The notes: generated by a model from the letters alone, not told the origin. A stretch of DNA of 64,000 bases from Tanypteryx hageni (GCA_028673005.1 CM054114.1:128121307-128185306); one strand, 5' to 3'; shown: positions 46,450 to 58,294, counted from the stretch's first letter. Numbers and translations are program-made.

Positions 46450-47980
46450 TCGGTTGTCAAGATAAACAAATAAGCGATTTCGGGGGTAGATGAATAGAAT
46501 AAGTGACTTTATTAATTTTTCTTTTGAATAATTCAAATCGGATGACCGTAGGTCAGGTTTTTCCAATTTTAATTCCCAAAAGAAGTAAAGTCTGCATGAC
46601 AAAATGTCGATTTTTGAGTTTTATATTACGTAGAGTTACCCTGGAGTCGAACTCGGGAATTTTTCGTGCAAATAATTTTTATATTTAAATAGATTACTTC
46701 TGCCAGTTTTAAATTTTTTTTATCTACATCCTTGATTGAGTTATTCGCGTTTTAATAGCTTGACACTCAGATCAACGGACTGACAACATAGCCTTTTATT
46801 GTTATCTTTGTGATTCATTGATTCTTTTCAACCTATCTTTCTCTCCCTATTTCCAAAACCGCCCTCAAGTCCTCCATTCTTCTGCTTAACTCCCGTAACC
46901 TATCGCACAATCCTTTACCCCAAAAAATGCTTACATGCTCGGTTTGTTTATTAGAACGTTAACCACGTTCCTCAGATTTTCATACCGTTTATATTTTAAT
47001 TATATTGAATTTAGCTCATTATTATGATTTTTAATCTCTTTCAATAATATTTCAGATATTTAGGTATTCCTTCTCGTAAATAACGCAACGAATGTTGTTT
47101 ACATTGATTGCTATGAAAATAGTTTCACTTTCCTCTCTCTCGTACTAATTGTAAGAGCATTCAAAGACGCTTTCGCCCGTAAGGATCAAAAGAAAAATAG
47201 GATTTTGAGGTTTAACAATGTAATGGGTTGGCATAGCAACATCCCGTTAAAATGGCAAGATTTTCTCAAAATGTAAATGTGAATTAAACATTTAACATGA
47301 GGAATTTCGAACTGTAGACGGAAATAAATGAACGGAATAATAAACTGCATAGTTTTTCTTTAAAATAGGCTAGATCCGAAGATCATAGGCGATTTTTTTT
47401 CTAATTTAGATCTCAAAAAGAATAAAAGTCTGCAAGTCAAAAAGTCGATTTTTACGTGTTATCATAGGGGAAATGAAATGGCCTACCTTGGAGTCGAACG
47501 TAGGATTTTTTCGAGATTTCTTTTCGTCAACATCTTACAATATGTAAGTCAATCATTCCTGCCAAATATCAAAAATGAATTTTGTTTCATTATCGAGTTA
47601 TTCGCATTTTTATAGCGTGACAGAGGTAGCCACAAAGGAACAAAGGGACAGAAGTAGCTCTTTATTATTGTTAGATTAAAATGTACTCCTTCTCGTAAAG
47701 AACGTAACAAATGTTGTTTACATTGGTTGCTATGAAAATAATTTCTCTCTCTCGTACTAATTGTAAAAGCATTCAAAGAACGCTTTCATCCATAAGGATT
47801 GAAATGACAATAGAATTTCGAGGTTTAACAATGTAATGGGTTGGCATGGCAACATCCTGTTAAAATGACAAGATTTCCCCAAAATAGGTGAATTAAACAT
47901 TTAACATGAGGAATTTCGAACTGTAGGCGGGCATAGATGAACGGAATAATAAACTTCATAGTTTTTTCTTTAAAATTATT
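46450..47980. repeat. Tandem duplication, units about 840 and 610 bp
   Basis: Landmarks recur in the same order. 'GTCGATTTTT' is at 46,604 and 47,443. 'GAGTTATTCGC' is at 46,738 and 47,597. 'AATGTTGTTTACATTG' is near 47,091 and 47,709. 'CTCGTACTAATTGT' is near 47,140 and 47,751. 'TAATGGGTTGGCAT' is at 47,221 and 47,834. 'AACGGAATAATAAACT' is at 47,331 and 47,940, and in a weaker form near 46,493. The first unit has about 230 bp near 46,800-47,050 that the second lacks. Each unit contains, on the - strand, a B-box-like sequence (GAGTTCGACTCC at about 46,643-46,654) downstream of TGGCAG. Non-coding. Confidence 0.7.
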
Positions 47981-50094
47981 AATATAACCTGTACGAATAT
48001 TTTTCAAAAGTTTATCAAAAACTTCATAAATTTCACCTCTTAATTATTACCATCTGATCCGGAAGTCTAGCATGAATAAGTCACGCATAAAAGAGAAAAT
48101 GAGAACGATGAATCCGGACAAACAAGCCGGAAACTTTCAATTCGAAACAAAAACAAACATACCAGTTACTTCACCAAGTAAAATACCTCTCGTGAGGAAA
48201 CTTACGTAAGAAACAAAACCTTTAAAGATAAAAAACGACGACCAATAAAGTAGGAGAAAAAGAATGGAAAAATCGAAGAGTGCCGCACGGGCGCATAATG
48301 GGGCCTTTAAGGTTTCCAATCGTTTTTTTTCCCTACCGCTTCCATCACACACACACAGAGCTTGAATAGAAAAGCGTTCTCGGTATCGCCTCACGTCTCG
48401 CTCCCCGCAACGCCCACCAGATAGATTTGTCCGCGATCGGAATTAAAGTCGATTCTCCGTTTAGAGATGGGAGAACGAAGTCAAAAAGGAACGAAAAAAT
48501 AAGAAAACCGGTCGAAAGGAGTCGGAATAAATTAGAGAAAGAAATCTTTTTCATCCGATCTTTCCTCTCTCATCTTTCTCCCTTTTACCTCACCATCCCA
48601 CTCCGCCTCCGAAACAGAAAATAAAAAGAAAACGATTGAAGATCGCCAGGCGTTGACGAAAGGAATAAAAAAAAAGGCAAGCCGTCGAGAGTAAGGTCAT
48701 GAGATAGAGAATGGAGGGGAAAAAGAAGGAGGCGTTATAACTTAGGTAGGAGGGAGGATGGGGTCTAAGGTTACAATAGGTAGATAGGGTCGATGGAGCA
48801 ATTTTGATATCTTAGCCATTGAAAGGCTTACAAAAGGGAAGGAAAGCAGGAAGAGGGCGGATGGAAGGAAACTTTCGCAAAAACAAAAGACGGGAAAGCA
48901 TGTGAATTTATGGCTTTAAGGCGCGGACTTAAAAGAATGAAAGACAGAAACCGATTAGAAATGGATGGTCTACTTTTTGAAAATGAGAACGAGAAAGAGT
49001 AAGGAAAAAATAAGGAAGATGGGAGGATGAAAAGGAAGCGGAGAGAAATTGTGTCCGAAGTCGTAGGGAAGGAAAGCATAAACCACATTTCGGCATTTCC
49101 ATTTTTTAATTGGAGAATAAGCGAGAAGAGAGAAAGTAAAAGATAGTTGATTCGTAATGATAGAAAATTTATCCTTCCCCTTTCGAAGCAGCCTCTGATC
49201 AATGAGTCTTGCGTTACAATGACATAAGTCTCTAAACGCCCCAACTGTACCACGCAACCGTACGCGTGGGAGTACCGCCTAATCATCGGCTCTCATATTC
49301 AAACTTTACTGATGAACAAAATCGAGTTCATTCCTAAATTGATACAGATAAGTCTCTTTCACTATGAACAAAATTAAAATAAAATTTTCTCTGTATAGAC
49401 TTATCTCTTGTACATTTCATCCAACAACAAAGTAGTTGTTCGGACAAGTTGTTACGGAATAAATTAGGCATAGTCGAAATGAAATTCAGTTGTTTCGTTA
49501 AATATAGCCCTGTGCATAGTTATGCAAATGTTAGAAGCAATTAATCCTTTAATAAAAATTCTCTAGTGTATTCTTTAAATAAAATTAAGTTAAAGTTGCA
49601 ATTTATGACATATAAGAAAAATGTAGCCTTGTCAACTTAAATAATACATGGAGGAAAAAACAAAATAATTCGCTGATAGAAATTGTTCCTATGAAAAGAG
49701 AAACAGTATATAAAGAGCGTTAATGACAAAACTGAAAAGGAAAACACAAATTTAGGTCAACACCAAGTGATATTACGCCAATTAAAAGCAGCTTCATTTT
49801 CAAATGGTGTACAAATAACACACTCAATCAGAATAAATCTCTTTTGCAAACTTTCAATCACACATAAATTGCAAAAACTTCTTTAAGAAGTGGATTTCAT
49901 TTACAGATGAAAATTGCATAGATGTCACATGTAACAATGAACAAACGGAAAAACACAATAACCTATTTTTGTTTGGCAGATTTAAAGTACTCTCAACTTA
50001 CTCCAAACTTCGCGTCAAACACCTACCGACCATTTTTTCGAGGGAAACAAGACCCTATCGACAACAAACGAAACAAAACAAAATCAAGAGATCT
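47981..50094. other. Non-coding stretch, no gene seen
   Basis: Mixed AT-rich DNA with a GA-rich block (about 48,640-49,140). Short frames with hydrophobic translations occur, but without splice context or domains. Confidence 0.35.
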
Positions 50095-50375
50095 GCGGGC
50101 TTTCCGTCCGCCGCCATTCCTTCTCACTTCCGTAATAATTTGCAACCGCGGCGACCTTTCCCTCCTTTATCTCACACCCACGCCGCCGCCACGTCTCCCC
50201 ACCTTTCTCTCCATTTTCCGCTCCAATAATAGCGCCGCGCGAGACGACCGAGATTGGAAATTCCACCGAGTCTGAAGCCAGCACCTTTTTATTCCCAATA
50301 CCAGGTGGCGCTGGAGAGGAAACGTGGCGAAACGCCCAGACGAGATTCGTGGAAATGAGCCCCGACGGATGATCA
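50095..50375. promoter_or_regulatory. CpG-rich block, possible promoter or first exon
   Basis: A local concentration of CpG (for example CCGTCCGCCGCC, CACGCCGCCGCCACG, GCGCCGCGCGAGACGACCG) in otherwise CpG-poor AT-rich DNA. Open frames cross it on both strands without a recognisable domain. It lies upstream of the candidate - strand exon at 39,111-39,304, which would suit a promoter or untranslated first exon. That link is inference. Confidence 0.3.
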
Positions 50376-53300
50376 CAAAGAAAGGGGACAAAAGCGTCGA
50401 AAAAGAAAGGGAACGAAGATAAGGGGAAGGGAGACGGAGAAGATGAAAGCAAAGCGAGAGGACAGGATCCAAAGTATAGAAATGGGAATTATGTATTTGA
50501 GTTTTTGTATACATAATCCCGATTATTATGTGGACAGCACAGAACGTACAGTACAAAAGATGGAGAAGGTCCTGGTCTTATGGTCATGAATAGTAATCTA
50601 ACCCGGCTCTTCCATTAGCTGGATTGATGCTATACAATTTATCTGCAATGGAAGATAGAATTCCACTCTAAGAGAATTTCTGGTCAGAAAGGTGAAAGCC
50701 TTACCAAACAGAGCCCCTTCATTGCTCTACAGAAAACATAATAGAGTAACTCCATCTGAAATAAGCTCTATATCTAAGCTTACAAAATAAAAAGTAAATT
50801 TGACTGAATGTCGAATAACCGGAATTTCTATTATCCCTAATTATAAAAACTTGTCGCTAATTACTCGTACTGCTCTACGCACGGTGTTTATTTGTTTTAT
50901 ATACTAAAATAAAGGCACTAATATATGTAGTAAATTATTACTTGACAAGTTAAGCTAAGTTTATACATTAACATCAAATTCGACTTTTCCTAAAATGTTT
51001 TCCTCGCTTTCCTAATATTTACTTATTTTTTAAATAGACTGCACGGTAACACGCGTAAATACGTATGTGCATCGATCTGCCGGAATTAATCGATTAATCG
51101 AAATAGGTATCCGGTAAATCGGGAGTTTAATGTATTTATATTTGTATTCATGGGAGCATATACCATACTATAGAAATCTATAAGAGAGAAAGAAGCAAAA
51201 GAGTCCCGTTAGAATATGCCTTTTTCCTAGTCAGCTATCTTCCACCCATACCTCCAATACGGGCAATTTTTCAACATCCCATTCTTCTCCACTCCTATTC
51301 CTCTTTCCGTCCCCTCTCCTTCTCTTGTCCCCTCCTCTTTCCTTTCCTTCCATAGAAGAAAGTTCTCCAATAACTCAACCTCTCTCTCTCTCTCTCTTCT
51401 TCGTGATTTACCTTCTTGGCCCGCATCCACTCCGGGAGCAGAAGACGTTGAGGATCATGAGGGATGCTGACAGCACTATTTTTCCCAATCTCCCAGTGCC
51501 CATGGATGATGTATCGTTCCGTCCAAGTCATCAAAATGTATTAGGGGGTTCGTTACAGGTTTTTAGCCTTTCTTTTCGTTATTTATGGTCCCTTTTGTTG
51601 GGAAGAGTTTTTTTATTTCCGATCTGAGAGATAAAAAAATAAAGGGGGAGGGTTTTATCGAGGAGAGACTATGAATTTGTAGAGGGAGGATGGGAAGTTA
51701 TTAGGCGACAAAGAAGGTAATATTCATCATCCGGAAGGGATATTTTTACGCGGCGATGAGACGAAGAAAACATGACAATACATTGCTTATGCCAAAGTAT
51801 TGGCATTTACACGCCATCGAATTTGAAGCATAGTTTTATAATGCGTTTATTGATGATAGATCTAGCAATCCGCTATGTATATTAAAGTAGGTTTTTAAAA
51901 CTTTAAGCCATCGTCTATGCAAAAATTCATTATGGTTTCCTAACGAAGTATTCAAATATAATGAATCAAATACAAAGCAAATAGGTTTATACTTAATAAG
52001 TTCAAATTTTTCACGACAGTAAAAGTATTACCAGCAAAAATTAACATCTCTCCATTAATTTCATTTAAACATTTTTATTATAACTGTATAATTGCCTTGT
52101 ATTCGTGTGCGCAAACATTTCTGTGTTTCCTGTTTTTGATATAAATCTAATTAAAGTTCTCTCTAATATTTTATTTTTATTACTTTTATCAGTCTAAAAT
52201 TGCTTTGTGATAGTGTTGGTATTCTTTTGCGCAATATTTTTCGAACCAAATTTAATTTATATGCATTAACATTTCCTTACAAGCATGTTTAGCTCAATCT
52301 GTATATTTTACACAGTATGTGTGCAGTGCCAAAATTAATTTTAGTTTGTGCGAAATCTTATTATTCATACCTCATGAATATGCGCACTCGCACGCCGCGG
52401 CGCGCCGTTAGTGGCAGGCTACAATTTGCGGGTTCAAATGTTATGGAGAGAAGGAATAATGTGCTAGACGTTTTTATCATTGATAAGTTCATTTTTAATT
52501 TCCCCAGGGCTCCTTATAGCCTAGTTATAAATAAGTGCATCCTTTGTCTCTGACAATGTACTGTCCAAAACGTTTCCATCACATCTCTAGTCTAACGCCA
52601 GTGACTCCTCTTCCACAGAGAAAGTTTGCACTGGATCTCCTTCCATTCCTACTCTTATTATTACCGTTCCTCTTCCTTAAGACCCGTGCATGCACTCACA
52701 CGCGCACATATTCACGCAGACATTCTCTAATGACCTTGATGACATTTCGAGCACTCTTGATTCACATATGACGCTCCAGGTGACGCTCCAGATGACGCTC
52801 CTAAGCCCTAACCAGATTCCGTGGATCCGATTGACCCATGACCCAGGCAAAGGGACGGATCCTGGTACGAATTAAAATGGCGCCCGCGGCAGGTGGCCGT
52901 TGTGTGACCCTTCCCCGTGGAATTCCACACCTTCCTCCGCTTAACACAATTCACCTCACGCGCCAACGCCACGCCAACGGTCGAAAATTCAATATAAAAT
53001 ATAATTTCTTTTTTCCCAGCGCTAACTGCCTACATTCTCCTATTTTACTCCCTCCTCCTTTCTCCTTTGCTGATTCATTTACATTCAATGGCATCCTCCG
53101 CATTCATTAAGTGCTTTTTATTCCACCTTGACTTGAAGAGCCTCCGCCACATATTTCTCGACGAAACGGCGCATTAACTTCCCCGCGTGATAAAATTATA
53201 AGGAAGGATATTATTGCAATAAAAAGGTTATGGTAAAAGATACCTTGACAATCGTGTATGAACTCTCTGTACTTCGAAAATAATTGAATTTATTTTCGAG

Positions 53301-54329
53301 GTTGAAGCATATCCATGAACTGTAATTCGTTATAATATGATAATCGTCGAAAAATTACTTTTTTTATATAGAAACTTTTTCTAAGTACATAATTTCATAA
53401 ATATAACTTTTCGACAGTTGGTCTCGCGAATGTTAGAGAAAATAGTTAAACATCTTCTTGACATAACAAATGATAATTATGAAATTTACGAGTAATATTA
53501 TTATAGGAGATGTCAGGTGCATTGTAGAATAGGAAACAAATAAAATATGACGTGAACTTAATTCGTCGTCATCATATTGCACATTGAAAAACTTTAACAC
53601 ATATGCTATGATCTACAAGTGTTTTTCCTTCAGAAAAAGTATTACAGAAACATCCATTTCCAACCTGATTCCAATTTTACTGACATTACTCGGGTCCTAA
53701 AAAGATTTGCAAATAGACCAACTTAAATTATTCATTGAAATACAGCCGTAAGGTTAGACCGATATTTCCTTTGTTGTATTATTACGTTACAAGGCAAACA
53801 GAAAAACATGGCAACCTTACTTTTATCTAATGACAACAAATATATTAATCCACTTAAACTTGCTTATGAAAAGCATATATGCTGGTAAGAATAACATAGC
53901 TAGCAGGCTCGAACTTAGCAATTAAGTTCCAAGTGCTTAAAACATTTCTTTCTTTTATTATATTTTCTTATTATTATTCTTTTTTAAAGTTTTAAAGTCA
54001 ACATTGCTTTAATTTCATATAGTTCACATTGAATGAATTTAAAATATCAAAACCAGAGTGGACAAATGTAGCTAAATATTTTCATGCCCGATTCGGCGAC
54101 AAATGGCGTCTATTTGAAATTCAATTACTGGTTAAGCTATGCTTTCTGTGTAAAACATCAAATACTGTAAGTCATACAAAATTATCACGTGACGTACATA
54201 TGTTCTGAGGCATTTCTTGCAACGGCCGGAATTATTCCTCTTCCGTCATATCATTTTTCTGATTGTTTTTTTTTAACCTTCGTATAAAGTCACATTTGTC
54301 ATACTGCAATCTCACTTCCTGATACATCT
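50376..54329. other. Non-coding stretch, no gene seen
   Basis: Contains a CT-rich patch with CT repeats (51,260-51,400) and a short CpG-rich run near 52,385-52,415 (CGCACGCCGCGGCGCGCCG). TGACGCTCC is repeated three times at about 52,768-52,800. No frame with convincing splice sites and a domain was found. Confidence 0.35.
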
Positions 54330-55212
54330 GTCACGGTAAATGTGCGTAGTCCGTTAAATGTGTACATACCCCGGTTAATGTGCACCTTTACCACCAACTT
54401 CGGTAAATGCAAGTAGTATAACATACTTTTACCGATTGGATTGGGGAAATGTACACATTTAACTAGAGTCACTGGTAAATGTGGATAAACGTCGCAACAC
54501 AGGCCACAACATGGCGGCGCACAGTGATCGATTTTCTCAATTTGTGGGGGCAAAACTACCTTCGATTTTAAAATGACGATTTTTGATAAAACATTTATGC
54601 CTTTTATTTAAATATTAACTCGCTAAGGATTGCAAAATCACAGAAAAGCGTAGTATTATTAGATTTTCGTCGATGCCTGTTATTTCAGCAGCCTTCTTTG
54701 GGGATTTAAAAAATCGGCGAGACATATATCCGTCATTTGTCGTACCACTACTCTGTTTCGTTATGTCTACCAGTAAACCCATTTCAGAGCGAAACTTTTC
54801 TATCGTATTTTGTTTCTTAGCGTGGAATTTCTCTTTTTCTTCTGGTTTTCCTCGAACCTGCCACTTCTTGATTTCTAGTCTATAAGATATATGAAGCAAG
54901 CACTCAAAAAATCTTATATGCGCATGAAGTCTTGATAAGCCAAAACTAAATGCCGTTCTATCACATGGGTGCTTCATCACTTGTAAGTCATTTGCAATGA
55001 ATTTTCGCCACTGTTTGTCAATGTCTGCATAAAAACTTCCTGCTGAACTTTGGCAAGACGTGCAGAAGTGTGATAATGAAATTATGGTTTTGTCCCATCA
55101 AAACCCAAAAATCGACCACTGTGCGGCGTCGCGAACATCTGTTGCAGGTTAGAAGTATGGTAAATGTGCGTTGTCCGGTAAATGTGTATATTTACTGGTA
55201 AATGTGGACACC
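54330..55212 (-). mobile_element. Transposon fragment bracketed by GGTAAATGTG direct repeats
   Basis: A block of about 55 bp, GGTAAATGTGCGTAGTCCGT... at 54,332, recurs in the same orientation at 55,159 (GGTAAATGTGCGTTGTCCGG...). Further copies of GGTAAATGTG and its complement lie between 54,360 and 54,490. The enclosed - strand frame (54,615-55,090) is transposon-like. The element class and true ends are unresolved. Confidence 0.55.
54615..55090 (-). pseudogene. Partial protein of an uncharacterised arthropod/cnidarian transposon family
   Basis: The - strand frame is open from just after a TGA near 55,093 (upstream of the first Met at 54,980) to 54,615. It contains DKQWRKFIANDLQ, HPCDRTAFSFGLSRLHAHIR, HISYRLEIKKWQVRG, GLLVDITKQSSGTTNDG, RRFFKSP and AEITGIDENLI. 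I recognise this order of motifs from a widespread family of large uncharacterised repeat-encoded proteins. I am not sure which transposon superfamily they belong to. The frame is only part of such a protein and ends early after VILQSLAS. No catalytic triad can be identified. Confidence 0.55.
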
Positions 55213-55439
55213 TAACTAAACTAAATTTTAATTTGAAGGAAAATTTTACTCGGCCCCACCGGGTTGGGTAGGTTAGTCGAAGTGTTTTTGGTTCCTTCTC
55301 GGGTTGGGAAGCGTTCATCTTAATATATACCAGTGGAGCCGAACACTCGATGATATTTAGTGCTTTTCGTCATTGCTGAAAATCACTATTATCTTCGTGA
55401 TGTCCGTCCGTCCGTACGCATATATCAGGGAAGAATTTG

Positions 55440-56350
55440 CTAAACCGATTTCAACAAAATTTGGTACATAGAATACTCATATAAATTAATGACCAAGATG
55501 ACATATTTCGACCGGATCCATTCAGTAGGGGTGCCACAATTGCAAAGTTGAACTTTTCGGTAATTGTGAATTTGGAAGGAATTGGCGAAACCGATTTCAA
55601 CGAAATTTTGTATGAAGGAAGTGTTCAACATAAAAAAACTAAATCAATATTTTTAGTGAAGATATAGAAATCAGTGCTACCACAATAAAAGTAAAAAAAG
55701 TTCTTTTTCACGTGTTTGTGTTGAATTTTCCTGATCAATTTTAACGAAATTTAATATTTATAATGTACATATATATACAAAACCATAATAGCATATTTGG
55801 ACCGCATCAGCCGAACAGAGGAGCCACAATTACAAATTAAAGTCTTTCAGTAATAATGGTTTTAGAGATAATTGGCTGGATGGATTTCAACTAACTTTTT
55901 TCATCTAAGGTTTGTACAACATATTATATGGAAATGAAGATGTTTAAAGCGGAGTTAAAGAGCAAGGCAACCACACTAAAAAGTGAAATAATATTTTTTA
56001 ATCGTATTCCTAGAGAACTGACCCCATGGCTTTTAACCAAAGATAGAATATATAACCATCATATAAATATATAACCAAAATATTAATTATCAACTGGTTC
56101 GATTAACACAATATCAAGGTTAATATTTTCTATAACTATGAATTTGGAAGGTATTGGCCCAACGCATTTTAAAGAAATATCGTTTGTAGGAAGAGTATAG
56201 AATGGGAAAACGAAATGAATATGTTTATAACGAATCTAAAAAGCAGGAGTACCACGATAAAAGGAAAATTAATTTTCTGATTTCAAAGCAAATACATTAT
56301 ACTGCGGCGAATTTGACGAAAAGCACTTCTGTACCACGGGAAACCCGTGT
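55440..56350. repeat. Degenerate tandem array, unit about 146 bp
   Basis: The core 'CGATTTCAACGAAATTT' and variants recurs at about 55,446, 55,592, 55,737 and 55,884. More weakly it recurs near 56,031, 56,166 and 56,310. Alternate units agree better: 'gccacaattgcaaa' at 55,532 and 'gccacaattacaaa' at 55,823 are 291 bp apart. 'accacaataaaag', 'accacactaaaaag' and 'accacgataaaag' recur at about 55,679, 55,970 and 56,251. This gives a two-unit higher-order period. The array ends at CCACGGGAAACCCGTGTGCATCC. It is non-coding. Confidence 0.65.
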
Positions 56351-56435
56351 GCATCCCTACTTGTTGTTATAAATTAACGTAATTATTAAAGTGTACCATT
56401 TCTAATTCTTACTTATTTCCACATTTCCCAAGGTA

Positions 56436-56575
56436 CATCGGCAAAAGTGCACATTTACCGGGAAATGTACGGATAATAAGTATTTCTGGAAACTTAAACT
56501 TACATTTACCGAACTTGGTGGTAAATGAGCATATTTACCGGTAAATGCACACAATTCCCGATTACGTACCTTTAT
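56436..56575. repeat. Cluster of ACCGGTAAATG iterons
   Basis: Several copies of TTTACCGG / CCGGTAAA and CATTTACC in both orientations, including the 14-bp palindrome ATTTACCGGTAAAT near 56,536. The same motif is clustered around the transposon fragment at 54,330-55,212, so this is probably an end or relic of the same family. Confidence 0.5.
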
Positions 56576-56876
56576 CGTAACACAGCCATTGAATTCAAAA
56601 ATTAACAAATCTTTGTTCTTAGGTACTACTGTGACACTTCAAAATATCCACGGTCGCCTCTGCGTAGTTTTAACCTTATCCGCCAGCGTATTGCGTAAGC
56701 TTTGTTAATCGAGCATTCCATAGTTGGTCTTTGTTCCTCGTGAACGGCTTTCCTCAGTGTACCGCAGACACACCAGACTTCCCTCTTCAATCCCATAGGA
56801 AAAATGCAAATGTTTGAATAAGTCCCACATAAATGCAAGTATCCGCACCTCACCAGAGTACACAACAGTTTAGATT

Positions 56877-57199
56877 AGGGGTCGGCAACCTATTTTGAAT
56901 GGCGAGCCACATTCGGAGGGCCGCATTCAAAGTCACGAGCACTTTGGAGGGCCGGATTAGCATTTACATCGAATGTTTCGTAGATATTCTGTGGTTTCAT
57001 ATATGTGAAAATCAAGTCTAAATAATTGATTAGCTTTAAAACTTCGACAGAACAGGTTTTGAGTCTTCAATTTTACTGAAAAATATTGAACTGCCGATAT
57101 TATATTTACCGAACACTTCTTCATCATAGCTTTGCGAGCCACATGAAGTACTCTGGGAGGCCGCATAGGGCCCGCAGGTCGAAAGTTGCCTACCCATAA
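56877..57199. mobile_element. hAT-like miniature element, copy 2, with 8-bp target duplication
   Basis: Flanked by TTTAGATT on both sides (56,869-56,876 and 57,200-57,207). The left end is AGGGGTCGGCAACCT, and the right end read on the other strand is GGGTAGGCAACTT. Inside are 'gagggccgcattcaaagtca', 'gtgaaaatcaagtctaaat' and 'catagctttgcgagcc', shared with 2,943-3,243. An 8-bp duplication and this terminal sequence fit a non-autonomous hAT element. Confidence 0.8.
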
Positions 57200-57207
57200 T
57201 TTAGATT

Positions 57208-57754
57208 GAAATATTATTCCTCTAGGAAGCAAGCGAACACGTTTATGAAAGATCTTAAACATCATCGACTACAATCACAATTAACGAATCACGCGTAACG
57301 AGAGGATCAATTATTAAACTAAACGAGACGCTCGCCTTTTTTATAGATGTGAAGTGTCATCGGTGTTTTCTGACACACTGACAAAACGCACCTAATATAA
57401 AGATAAAGATATACCAAACTATTTTAGGAATAAAGTAAAAAATATATTCCAAATGAAACTGTTCGATAAGGCTTTAACTACCTGCAACCAATTTTATATC
57501 AATAATTGGCAAAAACTTCTTCATAAACTCTACTTAATCATCTACACTTAAGCAATAATTGGATTTCCAACGTATAACTATATCATCCGACTAAAAGATT
57601 ACTTAATATTGAGTGGATCGTTGGCAAAATTTCACGGTAATTTGCTATATTGATCTGTCCCAAGCTGCAATAGCATAAAAATTTCTGTCGGTTGTAAACG
57701 ATGGCATATTCCACGAGAAACTATACAATTCCATAAAAGTCATCGTCTTTTCCC
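57208..57754. other. Non-coding stretch, no gene seen
   Basis: AT-rich spacer without recognisable coding or repeat structure. Confidence 0.4.
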
Positions 57755-58087
57755 TTAGAATTTCTCCATAGACAGGTCCGTGATAAGCGGGTTTCTACAA
57801 TCACAATCTTCTTGAAACTTCAATTCAGGATAAGGATCTTTCCTCATTATTTCGTCAAACAGCTGAATACTTTTTTCCTCTCTCTTTTTTATGCATATTT
57901 TCCTCAAATTACAACTTTTATCAAAGATTCTCAGGAAATTTCCGAGCTCGTTAATCTTTCTCTTTCTTATCAAATATATCATATTTCTTCTCCTCTCTGC
58001 AATTCTTCTCAATTTTTCCTCTTTTATTACTTTATCCGTCCATTTTATTTTGTCAATTCTTCTCTTCCTCCAGCAAAACTTATTCAT
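57755..58087 (-). pseudogene. LINE-type reverse transcriptase C-terminal fragment
   Basis: A - strand frame of 110 codons with KIKWTDKVIKEEKLRRIAER and RRNMIYLIRKRKINELGNFLR. This resembles the segment after the reverse transcriptase domain of many arthropod endonuclease-reverse transcriptases, which reads roughly W-x-D-x-V-x-N/E-E-x-L-x-R-x-x-E-x-R, then I-R-K-R-K followed by G-H-x-L-R. Here GH is GN. The rest is Lys/Arg/Ile-rich and poorly conserved. It is a short degraded fragment, and family assignment is tentative. Confidence 0.45.
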
Positions 58088-58156
58088 AAGTGTGCGAGCT
58101 AGAATTCCCTACAAGAAGGGCCTGATCGATTGTAATTTTGTAAATTCTTACCTTAC

Positions 58157-58205
58157 CTGAACTATCGTAGCAAAACACTTAAAGTGTTCTGCTACGATAG
58201 TTCAG
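58157..58205. repeat. Near-perfect palindrome overlapping the tRNA-like 5' half
   Basis: The 24-bp arms 58,157-58,180 and 58,182-58,205 are reverse complements with one mismatch (58,189) and a one-base centre. The right arm contains the first 15 bases of the tRNA-like sequence (GCTACGATAGTTCAG). The left arm therefore holds an inverted copy of the tRNA 5' part. Confidence 0.85.
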
Positions 58206-58294
58206 AGGTAGAATAACCGCCCGGCAAGTGGAAGACCCGGGTTCGATTCCCGGTCATAGCAGACTTTTTTCTCGTTTCAAAATTATTCCCACCT
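58185..58294 (+). repeat. 110-bp duplicated module, copy 1
   Basis: Identical to 58,492-58,601 except for two substitutions in the anticodon arm. It includes the tRNA-like sequence, a T6 run and 33 bp of 3' flank. Confidence 0.85.
58191..58261 (+). tRNA. tRNA-like sequence, copy 1 (Gly-like body, GGC in anticodon position)
   Basis: 71 nt. Acceptor GCTACGA pairs with TCATAGC (one C-A mismatch), and the discriminator is A. The D-arm is GTTC/GAAT around AGAGGTA. The T-arm CCGGG-TTCGATT-CCCGG is perfect. The body resembles tRNA-Gly. The anticodon loop is CCGGCAA, giving GGC at positions 34-36 and C instead of the near-universal U at 33. In this copy the first anticodon-stem pair is A-A. A T6 terminator begins four bases after the 3' end, so Pol III transcription is plausible. 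It is probably a pseudogene or tRNA-derived repeat rather than a decoding tRNA. Confidence 0.6.

Noticed and set aside
48137..48394. Hydrophobic 85-codon - strand frame that looks membrane-spanning
   Set aside because: It is AT-driven, with no splice context and no recognisable family.
51412..51534. Possible - strand exon with donor GTAAAT at 51,411
   Set aside because: The donor is acceptable, but no acceptor with a pyrimidine tract was found. Two frames are equally plausible, and the opposite strand also offers a frame. Its phase does not join sensibly to the exon at 39,304.
52850..53110. ATGGCGCCCGCGGCAGG start-like sequence with a 90-codon frame
   Set aside because: The translation becomes low-complexity and AT-driven. 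There is no domain or splice signal.
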